Part shown: positions 37,654-48,928 of the stretch, piece after piece | Numbering within the stretch: the first letter of the stretch is position 1 | Layout of the letters: the number at the start of each line of letters is the position of its first letter | From: Rhea pennata | Lineage: Eukaryota > Chordata > Aves > Rheiformes > Rheidae | Length of the DNA: 64,000 nucleotides | Direction: 5' to 3' | Assembly: GCF_028389875.1 (NCBI RefSeq) | Contig: NC_084676.1 | Span: 9,734,001-9,798,000, forward strand | Notes under the pieces: model-generated | The model's input: only the letters and a program-made list of their open reading frames with translations | The model's database searches: none | What the model was told of the DNA's origin: nothing | Program-made: the position numbers and the translations under genes

Positions 37654-38693
37654 CTAGGACATGGACAGTCATTTCATCAATGAAAACCATCTAGCATTAG
37701 ACAGTTAAACTCTAATGGTAAGCAGGTCCAATTAATTAGGAAGGCCTCTATAAAGAGGAAGATGCTTTGACAATAGTGTATTACATAAAACTTGCAACTT
37801 ACATAAAGAGACTTCTTTATGAGTAACAATTAGACAATTCGTATTAGACCTAGATGGGAACTTTCAAATGCTCAACATGGGAAAGGGGAGCCATTTTGCA
37901 AATATTCTTGTGTGAATAGTGTTTTACCTGTTGCAGGCAGACTATTATTGGAAGCAGAGTAACCACTGTTGTGAGAGGAAAAAAAAAAAAAAAAAAAAAG
38001 CCAAACATATTAAATGGTGTCCAGGCTTCTGGAAAATTACTTTGATCCCACAGGCTCAATTTTGACTTGTGGCACAGCTATGAGTAATGAACTGTGCTGC
38101 TGCCAGCACAGTCCCTAGGTACATAGTGATTCAAAATTATCCTCGCAATCCAGGTTCAAACTCAGCCTTAATTTGTACAAGGTAAAAAGATGACACCTTA
38201 AAATACAGCTAAATGTTAGAGCAAACCCTTCATGTGACTGAAGGGTTTATTGCTGCAGCAATAACCTGTAGATGATCTTTAACTTATTGTTGGCATGGTT
38301 TTGCACTTTTGATTTACAGTTGACACTCAGGTGTCAATTAGGAAGTGATAAGTCATAAATTAAATGTATCTCTTGCAAGAGAAGGCATAAGAAAGCCATC
38401 AAGCTATTAAGCCCATCCACAAATAGAACCAAAAATCCATGGGAAAATGAGCTAGATACCTCTGCAGCAAAAAGCTGTACACTGTGACTTAAGTGCAGTA
38501 GTGTCACAAGCACACATCTAGTGAGCATGTTCTTCTCAGTAACTGAACCCTATGGTGTTCATCTCCGGGAAAAACATCTTAGTGCTAATAAGTGTCAGTG
38601 GTTTTCATCAGATCTGAATAAACATGTAGCTGCCAAGGAAACAAACTAAAAGGGACCACTGGAATGATAGGCAATCATGTCTCCATTATCATA

Positions 38694-38850
38694 TCCCAGA
38701 GATGTTGTGGAGTCTCCTTCTCTGGAAATACTCAAAACCCACCTGGACACAATCCTGTGCAACATGCTCTAGGTGATCCTGCTTGAGTAGGGTGGTTGGA
38801 CTAGATGTTATCCAGAGATCCCTTCCAGTCTCAACCATTCTGTGATTCTG
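38694..38850 (+). mobile_element. CR1 LINE 3'-end fragment
   Basis: It starts at CCCAGAGATGTTGTGGAGTC and runs through ACTAGATG and GATCCCTTCCAGTCTCAACC to ATTCTGTGATTCTG, the standard CR1 3' end. It is non-coding, 5'-truncated and close in sequence to the longer CR1 copy at 45.5-47.07 kb. It lies just beyond the 23-bp exon of TRIM-A. Confidence 0.88.
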
Positions 38851-39014
38851 CATGTGATTAATTGTGTGGACATGGTGCACTCTAACTCAGCCAGAATAAG
38901 AAACAGCTTTGCAGCACGTGAGGATGGAGGGACACAGACAGTGGTTTTAGCTCCTCAATTATCAATGCCATATTTTATTAAAGAAGAAAATAAATGTTTT
39001 CATGTGGAACTTAC

Positions 39015-39037
39015 CTATCCTGTGCCAATTTAAATTC
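39015..39037 (-). CDS. TRIM-A 23-bp exon
   Basis: A 23-bp exon encoding EFKLAQD plus two bases, between acceptor CTCTTTGCAG and donor GTAAGT. The exact 23-bp length and its place after the 234-bp coiled-coil exon are conserved in TRIM genes that carry B30.2. TRIM-B has a 23-bp counterpart at 47826-47804. Confidence 0.85.
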
Positions 39038-42000
39038 CTGCAAAGAGAATTGCCCAAAACAAAAAGAAAAAAAAAAAAGAAAAATGAAAATAAATTGTTA
39101 GTGTGATGGTCAGAAAGGGCAGCCAGCTGAGAAACTCATGTATCAATGAGAAAAAGTGGAATGCTGCTACGTACTTTGAGGAAGAGGAAAGCATCTGGTT
39201 GCTCTCTCATCTTCTGTAAAGTCTGAAGATGCTGTGCAGCCTCATCTCTCTTCTGTTCCATTTTCTTCTTCAGTTTGGTAATGCCTGCCAATTGTTTTTT
39301 CTCATTGGATTGGATGTCACTCAGGATCTGCTGCTCTTTTCGATTTACCTCTACCCTGATCTCTTCAAACAGCTTCACCAGCTGAGAAGTCACTGTTTTC
39401 GTGTTAGTCTAAAAGAACAGATATGAAAGTGATGGACTGACTCAGAAACTCAACAATTCAGCTTAGTCTGCCTGTTTGTTAATTAGGATTGTATATATCC
39501 TTTGCATTGCATTTAGAATGAAGCAGACAATAAGCATTTGTTAGGGCATCTGATTAAACAGTGGTTTATGAAAATTTTCCTGCTATGGTAACAAAAAAAA
39601 AAAAAACACAGATAAAAATAAAATTCAGCTAGCAATACGAGAATTGCATTCATTCACAGCAAAAACCCCACTTGTACACTCAAGGTGCTTTTATTAACAG
39701 GAAGAAAAGTTTTAAAATGCATAATGATATGTACAAAGTGTGGCTTGCACATGACTGGAAGTCTACCAGGTCTGCAGCCTCGTTCATGCAACCACATTAA
39801 ATCTTAGAATTTACCATCTTTTTCCTTCTGTGTAGCTATACTGGGATGCCAGGAGAGAACTTGAATTCTGCTAGTTTCTTACAGTACAAAATGTGGAAAA
39901 CACTCGTATCTCTTTCTGCTCATCCAATTCTCTAATAGTTGACTGCATATATAGTCCAAAAAGGATCAAGAGGACACCTGAATTTTCTTCCTGAATCAGC
40001 CATTGTTCTAGCCCAGAAATTTCTCTCTTCCTCACTTTACCTATTTAATAATAATATATATTAATAATAAGATTTAATAATAATAGTACTTTTTATAAGG
40101 ATCATCTGCAAGGATGAATTAAGTATTATAAGTGAGCCAAACCAGATCCTGAGACTTGAATAACCCCTTATTGAAATAAAGTAGAATTGCAGAGGATTTA
40201 TTTGTTCCCCAGTGGTCTGAAGGGGGATGAGGAAGGCAGCACGGGCCACATCCTTCCCATCGGCCCAGGCCAAGCCCAAATGCCCCAGTCCTCCACACCA
40301 TGCCATGGTGGTCCTCAGTCCAGCTCGCATCACAGGGAGCCAGCTGGCTCCTGGCACTAGGAAATTTGGGTTCAGGCTCCGGCTCTCCCTCGTATGCTTC
40401 CCCTTTAGGTACAGTGGACACGAGGGGCTTGAGCACCTGGGCTCAGCTCTCACAGGCAGTGCCCAGCACTGCAGCGGGGTTGTCTGCAGCTCGGCAGGCT
40501 CACCAGGGCAGGCTGTCCTCCCGCACAGACTGCCACGGTGGCACTGTGCGACCCCAGCTTGAAACTGCTGCCAGACAGCACTGCCGTGACCACGGGCAGC
40601 TGTTAGGCCCTGTACTAGGGCATGCCTGTTATTTTAGTTAGTATTAGAGTATCTTTACAGCTGCATCTCCTGGAACATCTTGCTGAAGAAGATCCTGTTT
40701 TAGTTACCATCATTTATTTCTTATAAATCATGAAGGAAGATGCTCTGAATTCAGTGCGACTTGGGCACAAACCTTGAGCTGATTCTCACTTTTCTGCAGT
40801 TCCTCCAAGGCGTTAATTAGAGCACTTTCATTTTCCTGCATCTGTTTCACAGTGTGAGAAAGAACACCCTAGCAGAAGGAAAGACAGCATTAACATTTAT
40901 AATGGCGAAGCAGCATAGGTCACTTTAAAACAGACTGGCAGTTTGAGGAGCTGATGAAATGGCACGCGTGAGCTGCCTAGCTGCTGTCATAAGCATTGAT
41001 TTCTTCACAGAGAGGCCTATATCAATTGTGTTTACTTGCCTCCTCATAAAGATAGGGCATAACTGGAAAACTGGTGTAAAGTCAATGCTTAATTTTAATG
41101 TTTAACTTAGGAAGAAGTAGGCTAATAAATAAATAGGTTTCACTTTAAATAAATTATGTTTATGCATAATAATTACATAAATGAGTGAAGAAATTCCATT
41201 TCATCTGTTACAGCTCTGGTTCTGCCAATATCTCCACCTGTGCCTAATGCCATCCAGATCCTTAGTTTTCACAACTGTCATCATTTGTGGGAACTGAAGA
41301 TAAGATAAGCAACCATCTTTTTATAAGATCAGCCTAACATTCGTACTTGAGTCACACAGCTGTTTATTTTAATGAGTATCGCAGCCATTGAATGTTATTC
41401 TAATAAATGACAGCACCTTTCAGAAGGTATCTTAAACTTCATTCTTCGGGAATTAAATAATCTACAAATATTATTGATTGGGCTGAGGCATGTTTGGGAC
41501 TGGTTACCCCTCATCTGCCTTCAGCAGTGTTTTAGCACCGGGAATATCTGACGCACAGCTGCCACATTCCAATTTCCTCTGCCCATTTAATAAAAACGAT
41601 GCAAGAAAGCTTAGGTTTTCTGCGAGATATTTGTCACAGCTTGAAAGTGTTAACTTTTGAAAAAATAAAAGCGAATCAGTTTCGATTAGTTCCTTGCACC
41701 AAACCCCTTTCATGTTTCCTCCTGGACAGCCGCATTCCTGATTTCCTCAGCTATTAGTAGAATTTTCTGAAAGACAAATACCGCCGCTTCTCGAGATCTC
41801 AGCTCACTCATGGAGGTGGCACCTCGGAAACCGGACAGTGTTGCTCTTTTACCAGCTCCAGGGACACAAGAAATGACTATTTTGCAACACAGACTACTTC
41901 CATTCAGGGGCCCCTAATATTTTGTGTCTACCTTGGGGGAGAGAGTTAGTTTGCGGAACGGGTAACCCCCAAGGACGCTTCCTGCACTAGGATCCCCCGA

Positions 42001-43269
42001 GGTGGCTCTTCTCCCCCCGGCCTCGCCGCCCGCGGCGCGTTTGGAGGCCAGCGGCCGGGATCGCAGGAGGAGCGCAGGCGCTCCAGGGGCGCCAGGCCCG
42101 CGGGGAGGGAGCCGGGGTGTTTCCAGGGGAGCGCCCCGAGGGGGGAAACCTGTTTCCTAACCCAGGGGTCTGTAGAGGGCAACAAGGTTCACAAAGGCTC
42201 CGCAGGGCGAGAAACCTCCTCGGGCCCGCAGGCAGCCGGACGGGCGGGGAGGGCCCCGGCGAGCCGCGCGGGACCGGCGCGCGCTTCGGCGGCAGCGGCG
42301 GAAAGGGGCCCGCGCCTCTGCCTGCTCTCACGCGCGCTCGCCCAAGCGCTGCGCGACCCTGCACGCTGCTGGCGTTACGGGCTTTTCCCACCCTTGTCCC
42401 AGGCAGCCCCAAGGCTTTCCTCTGCTCTTCAGCCTCACGGGTGAGGCTGCTGCGGCAACCCACAGACAGCAGGAAAGGCAAACCCCACCGCAACGGGCCA
42501 CTCGCTGCTGGGGCGAAGGCCGAAGCCCTCCGCAGCACTGCCCTCCTCCCCAATTTCTGCGTGAAAGCCTTCCCCCACCCCCTGGTACCTCCTCTCCCCT
42601 GCAGCCCTTTGCCGGGAGCTGCGGGCAAGCCCCGCTCGGAAAGCCCCTTACAAGCTCTTTGTCGTGGACCTCCTTGAGGGTGACGATGCTGTGGCCCTTG
42701 TGGGACCCCGCAATGCAGCACAGTACGCAGACATACTCCCTGTCATCCTCGCAGCAGCACTCCAGCAGCCTGCCGTGCTGCCGACACTTCCTCTCCTCTG
42801 CAGAGCAGCCCACAGCAGCCTCCAGCAGGACATGGTCCTTCTGTGAAGCCCTGGCGTTGTGCTTGTTCAGGTGGGCCTGGCACAAAGATGAGTCACAGGT
42901 GAGGCAGGTTTTCACTGATGGCTGGGGTTGATCAAGGCAAAAATCACAGGGAACCCTCTCCTCGTCTTCTGGAGAGCTCTTGCCCTGTTTTCCTTTGGAA
43001 GTGGTGGCCAGAAAGGCCTTCACGATGCTGCACAGCTGGAAATTCTTCTGCAGCTCCAGGATGGGCCCTAGCTGGATCTTACACATTGGGCAGGAGTAAG
43101 AGGCCTTGGATTGCTGCTGGGCACTGAGAGCCTTTTGGATGCACTGCTTGCAGAAGCTGTGACCACAGCTCAGTGACACTGGGTTTGTGTACAAGCATAG
43201 GCAGATGGGACAGCTGAGTTCATCCTCCAGGCTAGAAACCTCCTCAAATTCTTCCTTTGCTTTCGCCAT
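39015..43269 (-). CDS. TRIM-A: TRIM-family RING/B-box/coiled-coil E3 ligase (four exons seen)
   Basis: Exons 43269-42652 (618 bp), 40868-40773 (96), 39408-39175 (234) and 39037-39015 (23) join in one frame to give 324 codons. A RING finger (C20-C63, CPIC...CGH.FC..C...CPMC) is followed by B-box 1 (C108-C130 onward), B-box 2 (C162-H193) and a heptad-like coiled coil (about 207-316). The 96/234/23-bp exon sizes are diagnostic of the B30.2-class TRIM genes. These act as ubiquitin E3 ligases, often in antiviral signalling. The start ATG has the strong context CAGCCATGG. No B30.2 exon was found; if the last donor is not used, the frame stops two codons after the 23-bp exon (GATAGG then TAA). TRIM25-like and zinc-binding A33-like TRIMs are the closest types I can name, but no orthologue is assigned. 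Confidence 0.85.
39175..39408 (-). CDS. TRIM-A 234-bp coiled-coil exon
   Basis: It encodes 78 residues from TNTKTVTSQLVKLFEEI to MREQPDAFLFLK, rich in K, E and Q with heptad spacing. The acceptor is CTTTTAG and the donor GTACGT. This is the antiparallel dimerisation helix of TRIM proteins. Confidence 0.9.
40773..40868 (-). CDS. TRIM-A 96-bp coiled-coil exon
   Basis: It encodes 32 residues, VLSHTVKQMQENESALINAL then EELQKSENQLK, between acceptor CTGCTAG and donor GTTTGT. Its length is exactly 96 bp, the standard second coding exon of TRIM genes. Confidence 0.88.
41985..42650. promoter_or_regulatory. CpG island in TRIM-A intron 1
   Basis: CpG-dense, GC-rich sequence directly next to the donor of the RING/B-box exon and extending about 650 bp into intron 1. 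Open frames across it arise from the composition and are not coding. It may be an alternative promoter or simply part of a GC-rich 5' gene region. Confidence 0.5.
42652..43269 (-). CDS. TRIM-A first coding exon (RING + two B-boxes)
   Basis: It carries 206 codons from MAKAKEEFEEV to VHDKEL, then donor GTAAGG. All eight RING zinc ligands are present (C20, C23, C35, H37, C40, C43, C60, C63), as are the cysteine and histidine ligands of B-box 1 (CDFC...CLTC...C.AH) and B-box 2 (CRQH...CVLCC...H). No lesion was seen. Confidence 0.92.
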
Positions 43270-43301
43270 GGCTGCAGCAATGACACTTTAGCTAGTCTGC
43301 A

Positions 43302-43313
43302 AGAAACGAAACT
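43302..43313 (+). promoter_or_regulatory. IRF/ISRE-like element upstream of TRIM-A start
   Basis: AGAAACGAAACT matches the IRF core AANNGAAACT and lies about 33-44 bases 5' of the TRIM-A ATG. The same spot also contains a possible splice acceptor (TTTCTTGCAG on the minus strand). The motif may therefore be in the promoter or simply a pyrimidine tract. Confidence 0.3.
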
Positions 43314-43329
43314 GAAGAAAAGCCTGTGG

Positions 43330-45498
43330 CTTTCTGCCAGGCACACAGACCCAGCCCGGAGGCTGCAGGGCCTCCCTCCTTCCTCCGTCCCTCGTGACAA
43401 GAAGGAAAATGGAGAGTTGCTGTTTCCTCCTGTCTGACTTGTAAACACCTTCTCCAGGCCTCAGCAGCCACTTTTAGCTTTTACTATCACTTGCTAAGGG
43501 ATTTCTGCAGCTTAACGGGCACTGTTGAGGCACTGCCACTCTGTGTGTGAGCCCCCCAACACACTGGTGGGAGCAGGGTGGTGCTAGGGAGGCGTTTACA
43601 GACACGGAAAAAGACTGAAAATTTGCCCTACGCCTCCTCGTAACATCCTCCATTCCAGGCCAAGGGGAGCAAAGTTAAGAGAAAAGCAGTGGAGAACGTT
43701 ATGAGGCCTGGTTGAGATAAGATAGCACTTTCCGTTGTTTGGCCCTTTTCTTGCCCTTCTCCACAGCAGTTACAAATGCTCCCCCAAAGGTAAAATAGAG
43801 AGAAGGCACTGTAAAAGCGTATCAGGACTTGCTGAGGCTGGTCTTCTACCTTCATCCAGCTGACAAGGGAATGGGGGCACTGGCAAAGCCTCTCTGAAAG
43901 GGCCTGTAGGACAGGACTACCCCTTTAATGCGGCACAAGCCCTGCTCGCCTTGCTTGTTTGGTGCCCCTGTCACCTAAAACAGGCAGAGCAGCAGTGCTC
44001 TGGAGCAAGGCAGAGCCCGCGTGTGTGCGTTTAGGAAAAGCAGGCATTTGAGTCCCATCTGTACACGGATTGTTTTTCATACTGTTTTGGTGTAGAAAAT
44101 GCAAAAGGCAAAACAGAGCTACTTTCTTCTAAGACTAAACAAGGACAAGGGGCATCTCTTCCTCTCCAAAGCATTTGGATAGGTAATACAATGCAATCAT
44201 AGGCATGAACTAGCTCAAGCCCCATATGGCACAGACTAGATGCAGAAGAGTTTCTCTCATTATTATTCTGTTTGCTATGAGGTTTTGGCTCAGTTTCAGG
44301 TGAGGTCGGTCCAGCTAGGAATATACACACCCGTACAGAGGGCACAGGGAGCTTTGAAAGTAGCCCTGAGCCTGAGGCTGCAGTAATGCCTGAGGTATTC
44401 ATATTTCACAGAGAGGTCCTATCCAGTACAGTGCAGTTCCTGCAAGCAAAACTAGTCCACCTAGTCACAATTAACACAAAATGGGCTGAGTAGATAAATC
44501 CATAACACTAATACCTGGCTTTGATGTAACATTTCAATTTCTGAAGATCTCAGAGTCCTTCAGCAAGAGTTTTTAAGTATCGTTATAGTACCTGAAATTA
44601 AAATTGAGACAAGAACTACGTAAGTGATATACAGAGAGCTCACAGGGAACAACAGTAGCAGAGAGTAAAGGAAACCAGGCATCTTGGGCACTACTAACTA
44701 CTCATCTCTCAGGCCAGAATGGCTTCTGCGATGGCTGGCTTAGATTGTGCAGGACAGGAGGGAGAGGGCAGAGGTAAAAGCTGATGCAGAAGAGCAAAGA
44801 TCAAAACTGTCTCTTGCTAGTTCTGTAGCAGTTAATGTTATGCCATAAACATTTTTATAAACTAAATTAGTATTGAATTTTGCAAACTAAATTACTTTAA
44901 TAACATGCCGCCAGCACAGCAATCTATAGAGCTGAGCAAAATAGTTCAGCTTAGCAGTATGTCCATCATGATTATCAGAACAAATTAGATATGAGCTATC
45001 ATAGTAAGCCTCAGAGCCTTATGACACACTCCGTAATGGCCTTGCCCTCACACAAACGAATCATGCCAGCAATGGTTGTTCCTATATTTATATGGCAGGC
45101 ACTAAAGAATGATCTTGCCTGGTTTTCTGAAAACCTGATAGGAAGCACCTAGCAATACAGGACCCATTCCAAACAAGTTTTCCTTTTCTATTCTCATTCA
45201 TTTCAGCCAGTTGTTGTTGAGACATCTGAATCTTCTTACAGCTCCATGACAGGCCAGCTCACTCCCTGTCTGCTTGCAGCAACAGTTCCAAAACATACAG
45301 AACCAAGACCCAGTAATATAATACAGTCCTGCCTCCACATCATTACAAGAGTGTCAAAGTGCCTGCAGACAGGCTGGAGCTATCAGAGACAGGATATTTT
45401 GAAGGAATTCCTGCTGTTTTTACAAGCCTAAGGCTCCCAGCAGGTATTTCATCCTTAATAGACTCACTATAAAATGACACTCTATTTCTTGTGCAGTC
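43330..45498. other. Intergenic stretch between TRIM-A and the CR1 copy
   Basis: About 2.2 kb upstream of TRIM-A and downstream of TRIM-B's last visible exon. It would hold TRIM-A's promoter. I see no B30.2 remnant belonging to TRIM-B and no other feature. Confidence 0.5.
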
Positions 45499-47069
45499 CA
45501 GCTCAACTTTGGTTGAGGAGGACTGGATTAGAGATATTCTAGGCAAACTTGACATCCACAAATCCATGGGCCTGGATGGGATACACCCATGAGTACTGAG
45601 GAAGCTGGTGGATGATGTTGCTAGGCCACTCTCCATCACTCTTTGAAAGGTCATGGAGAACTGGAGAGGTACTTGAGAACTGAAAGAAAGCCAATGTCAC
45701 TCCAGTCTTCAAAAAGGGCAAGAAGGAGGACCCAGGCAAAGATAGGCTGGTCAGCCTCACCTTCATCCCTGGTAAGGTGATGGAACAGCTTATTCTGGAT
45801 GTCATCTCCAGACATATGGAGGAAAAAAAGGTGATCGGGAGTAGCCAGCACAGATTCACCAAGGGGAAATCCTGCTTAACCAACCTGATAGCCTTCTATG
45901 ATGGAATGACTGGCTGGGTAGATGAGGGAAGAGCAGTGGATGTTGTGTACTTTGACTTCTGCAAGGCTTTTGACACTGTCTCCCATAACATCCTCCTAGC
46001 CAAACTCAGGAAGTGCAGGCTAGATGAGTGGATGGTGAGCTGGATTGAGAACTGGCTGAAAGGCAGAGCTCAGAGGGTCATCATCGGTGGCGCAGAGTCT
46101 AGTTGGAGGCCTATGGCTAGTGACGTCCCCCAGGGCTCAGTACTGGTTCCCATCCTGTTCAACTGTTTATCAGTGACCTGGATAAGGGGGCAGAGTGCCT
46201 CCTCGGCAAGTTTGCTGATGATACCGAGCTGGGAGGAGTGGCTGATACACCAGAGGGCTGTGCTGCCATTCAGAGAGACCTGGGCAGGCAGGAGAGTTGG
46301 GCGGAGAGGAACCTCATGAGGTTCAACAAGGGCAAGTGCAGGGTCCTGCACCTAGGGAAAAATAACTCTAGGCAGCAGTCCAAGCTGGGGGCTGACCTTC
46401 TGGAGATCAGCTGTGCAGAGAAAGACCTGGGAGTGCTGGTGGATGACAAGTTGACCATGAGCCAGCAATGTGCCCTTGTGGCCAGGAAGGCCAATGGTCT
46501 CCTGGGGAGCATTAGGAAGAGTGTTGCCAGCAGGTCAAGGGAGGTGATCCTGCCCCTCTACTCAGTCCTGGTGAGGCCTCATCTCAAGTACTGTGTCCAG
46601 TTCTGGGCTCCCCAGTCCAAGAGAGACGTGGAGCTACTGGAGAGAGTCCAGCGTAGGACTACGAAGATGATCAGAGGGCTGGAGCATCTGCCCTGCGAGG
46701 AACGGCTGCGAGAGCTGGGGGGGATCTTATCAATGTGTATAAGTACCTGAAGGGATAGTGTCAAGGGGATGGGGACGAGCTCTTTTCAGTAGTGCCGTGT
46801 GATGGGACAAGAGGCAATGGGCAGAAATTGAACCACAGGAAGTTCCGCCTGAATATGAGGAGGAATTTCTTCACTGTGAGAGTAACGGAGCACTGGCACA
46901 GGTTGCCCAGAGAGGTTGTGGAGTCTCCCTCTCTGGAGATATTCAAAACCTGTCTGGATGCGATCCTGTGCAACGTGCTGTAGGTGACCCTGCTTGAGCA
47001 GGGAGGTTGAACTAGGTGATCTCCAGAGGTCCCTTCCAACCTTACCCATTTACTATGATTCTGTGATTA
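45499..47069 (+). mobile_element. CR1 LINE, 5'-truncated, with reverse-transcriptase remnants
   Basis: It begins inside the reverse-transcriptase region (DIHKSMGLDGIHP) and keeps AVDVVYFDFCKAFDTVSHN (motif A), [16 protein letters not shown] (motif B) and FADDTELGG (motif C, another frame). The conserved C-terminal part follows ([31 protein letters not shown]) and then the CR1 3' end (AGGTGATCTCCAGAGGTCCC, TTCCAACC, ATTCTGTGATT). Internal stops and at least two frame changes make it inactive. About two thirds of a full-length CR1 is missing from the 5' side, the usual result of incomplete reverse transcription. Confidence 0.95.
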
Positions 47070-48172
47070 TCACAGCAGAGATGCAACCGCTGCACCTGAT
47101 CTGCAGGATAAGCCAGGATGGGGCGACCTGTAGGCACACAGCAATGGGCTATGTTGCAGGAACAGCACAGGATAGGCACAAGGAGAATGAAGCAGAAGGA
47201 AAGCAATGAATATTGCAGACTCATAGCTTATCCGCTGCTAGTCTGCAATACATACGGCACTTTTTGCCTCTTTCTGCATTCACTTATGAATACTCATGGA
47301 GGGGCAGGCTGGTTCAGCACAACAGCACCATGTCCTCTTCCACCACCTTTCCAGCATGGGGCTACCACTCTCGGGGCCATCAGGAAGCAACTGTAGAGTG
47401 CAAGCACTGCAGATGTCTATCTGCCCAACACAGACAGGAAAGCAGGATGGAGGAATATTCAGGATATCAGAGTTCATCCACTCTTTGCATACCCACACAG
47501 GGACCTAAATATTCAGGAATTCCCCTCAGAATGTGTCTCAAGGGCAAATGTGGAGGGTACAGAAAAATAAGCCGCATTGTATTTTAAGATTCACGCATGA
47601 CTTCAGTTAACATATTTGGGCTTCTCCAGGTGTCTGGTTAAGACAGGTTCAGAATGTGCATGCTGAAGGAACAATCAGCATGAAACTGAGAGCTGCGTGC
47701 CTACAATGTGTGCAAAATGGGCTAACAGCCCAGCATCGTTAGAGCATTAGTCATTAGAAGTGGAAGTGAAATGCAATAATAGACCATCTGGTGAAGCGCT
47801 TACCTGTTTAAAATTGCTTCAAAAACCTATAAAAGACATTTTCAAAGTAGAATTACTATAGTGCAGACAAAGGCCAGCCCAAATAATTGGAGTATCTCAG
47901 GGAAGGGAGATGCTGTTAAATACCTTGATGAAAAGAATTGTCTCTCTCTGCCCTCTCAGAGCCTCCAACTCCTGCATATCGTGGCTGGCTGCATCTTTCT
48001 CTTTGTATTTTTGTATCTCCATCTGAATCTGAGAAAGCTGTTGTTCCTCATTATGACCGAGGACTTTCAAGGACTTTCTTTTTGGTCTTCATCAAGATGC
48101 CTATGTATCTCTTTGAAGAGTTTTGCCAGCTGATTCCTCTGCATCTGCTCCGTGGTCTTAAAAAAACCCCAC

Positions 48173-48201
48173 CAAACAAACAAACAAACAAACAAACAAA
48201 A
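48173..48201 (+). repeat. (CAAA)n microsatellite
   Basis: About seven CAAA units lie just upstream of TRIM-B exon 3, in its intron. Simple repeat. Confidence 0.9.
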
Positions 48202-48887
48202 CCTCTCCAAAACTGTCAGGGGCCAGATCTTGCATTTCACATAATTTCACTCAGAAAAGCACCTGGTCTTTTCTGGGCCGAGAGAAGTAATTAGTAATCT
48301 AGTGCCTTTCCATATGATACACCAGGATGTCCACGTGACCAAGGGACCAAGGCCAAGGGACATAACTGGCCTTCTCTAACATCTAGCAGTTAACTACTAA
48401 ACACTACCAGCAGTAATTGGGATATGATCTCTTTACCTTTGTAGAGATTTCAGCACCTCTAGAGACTTCAGTTCACTGCTTTCACCAGCACCAGTATTAG
48501 ATGGCAGATGAAAAGGTAGTAGTTCTTACACTGTGTTTGCCACTATACAGCCTTATTCTATGTTGAATTTTTTTATTGATACATTGCTTTTTGTTCTTTT
48601 AAAGAGGGATGAGGAAAAAACAGTTTATGTGCTTACTGCCTACACTAAGCCTCCTTCACTTTTTGAAAGCAGCTACATTACCACTAAAAGGACACTGATG
48701 ACATAGAAATAGGTTTGTCGTCAGAGTAGTCTTCAGGCCAGGCCAGGGCTTCTAGTCCCAACATTTCTACTGATGGAGGAATGCAAGTACTAATTTTGTA
48801 CAAACAGAGTGAACTAGGATTTGGATACCTGCATTAAACTCCTTGCTCTTTCAGTGTTTTTCAGGTAGGTATTTCCATGCTGGGATC

Positions 48888-48928
48888 AAAAAAAAAAAAA
48901 AAAAAAAAAAAGAAAAAAGAAAAAAAAA
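48888..48928 (+). repeat. A-rich homopolymer
   Basis: About 24 adenines are followed by interrupted A runs with single guanines, inside TRIM-B intron sequence. Confidence 0.9.

Noticed and set aside
41987-42721. Minus-strand frame of 244 codons overlapping TRIM-A exon 1 and intron 1
   Set aside because: It is in another frame from the RING/B-box protein and lies mostly in GC-rich intron sequence. It is compositional.
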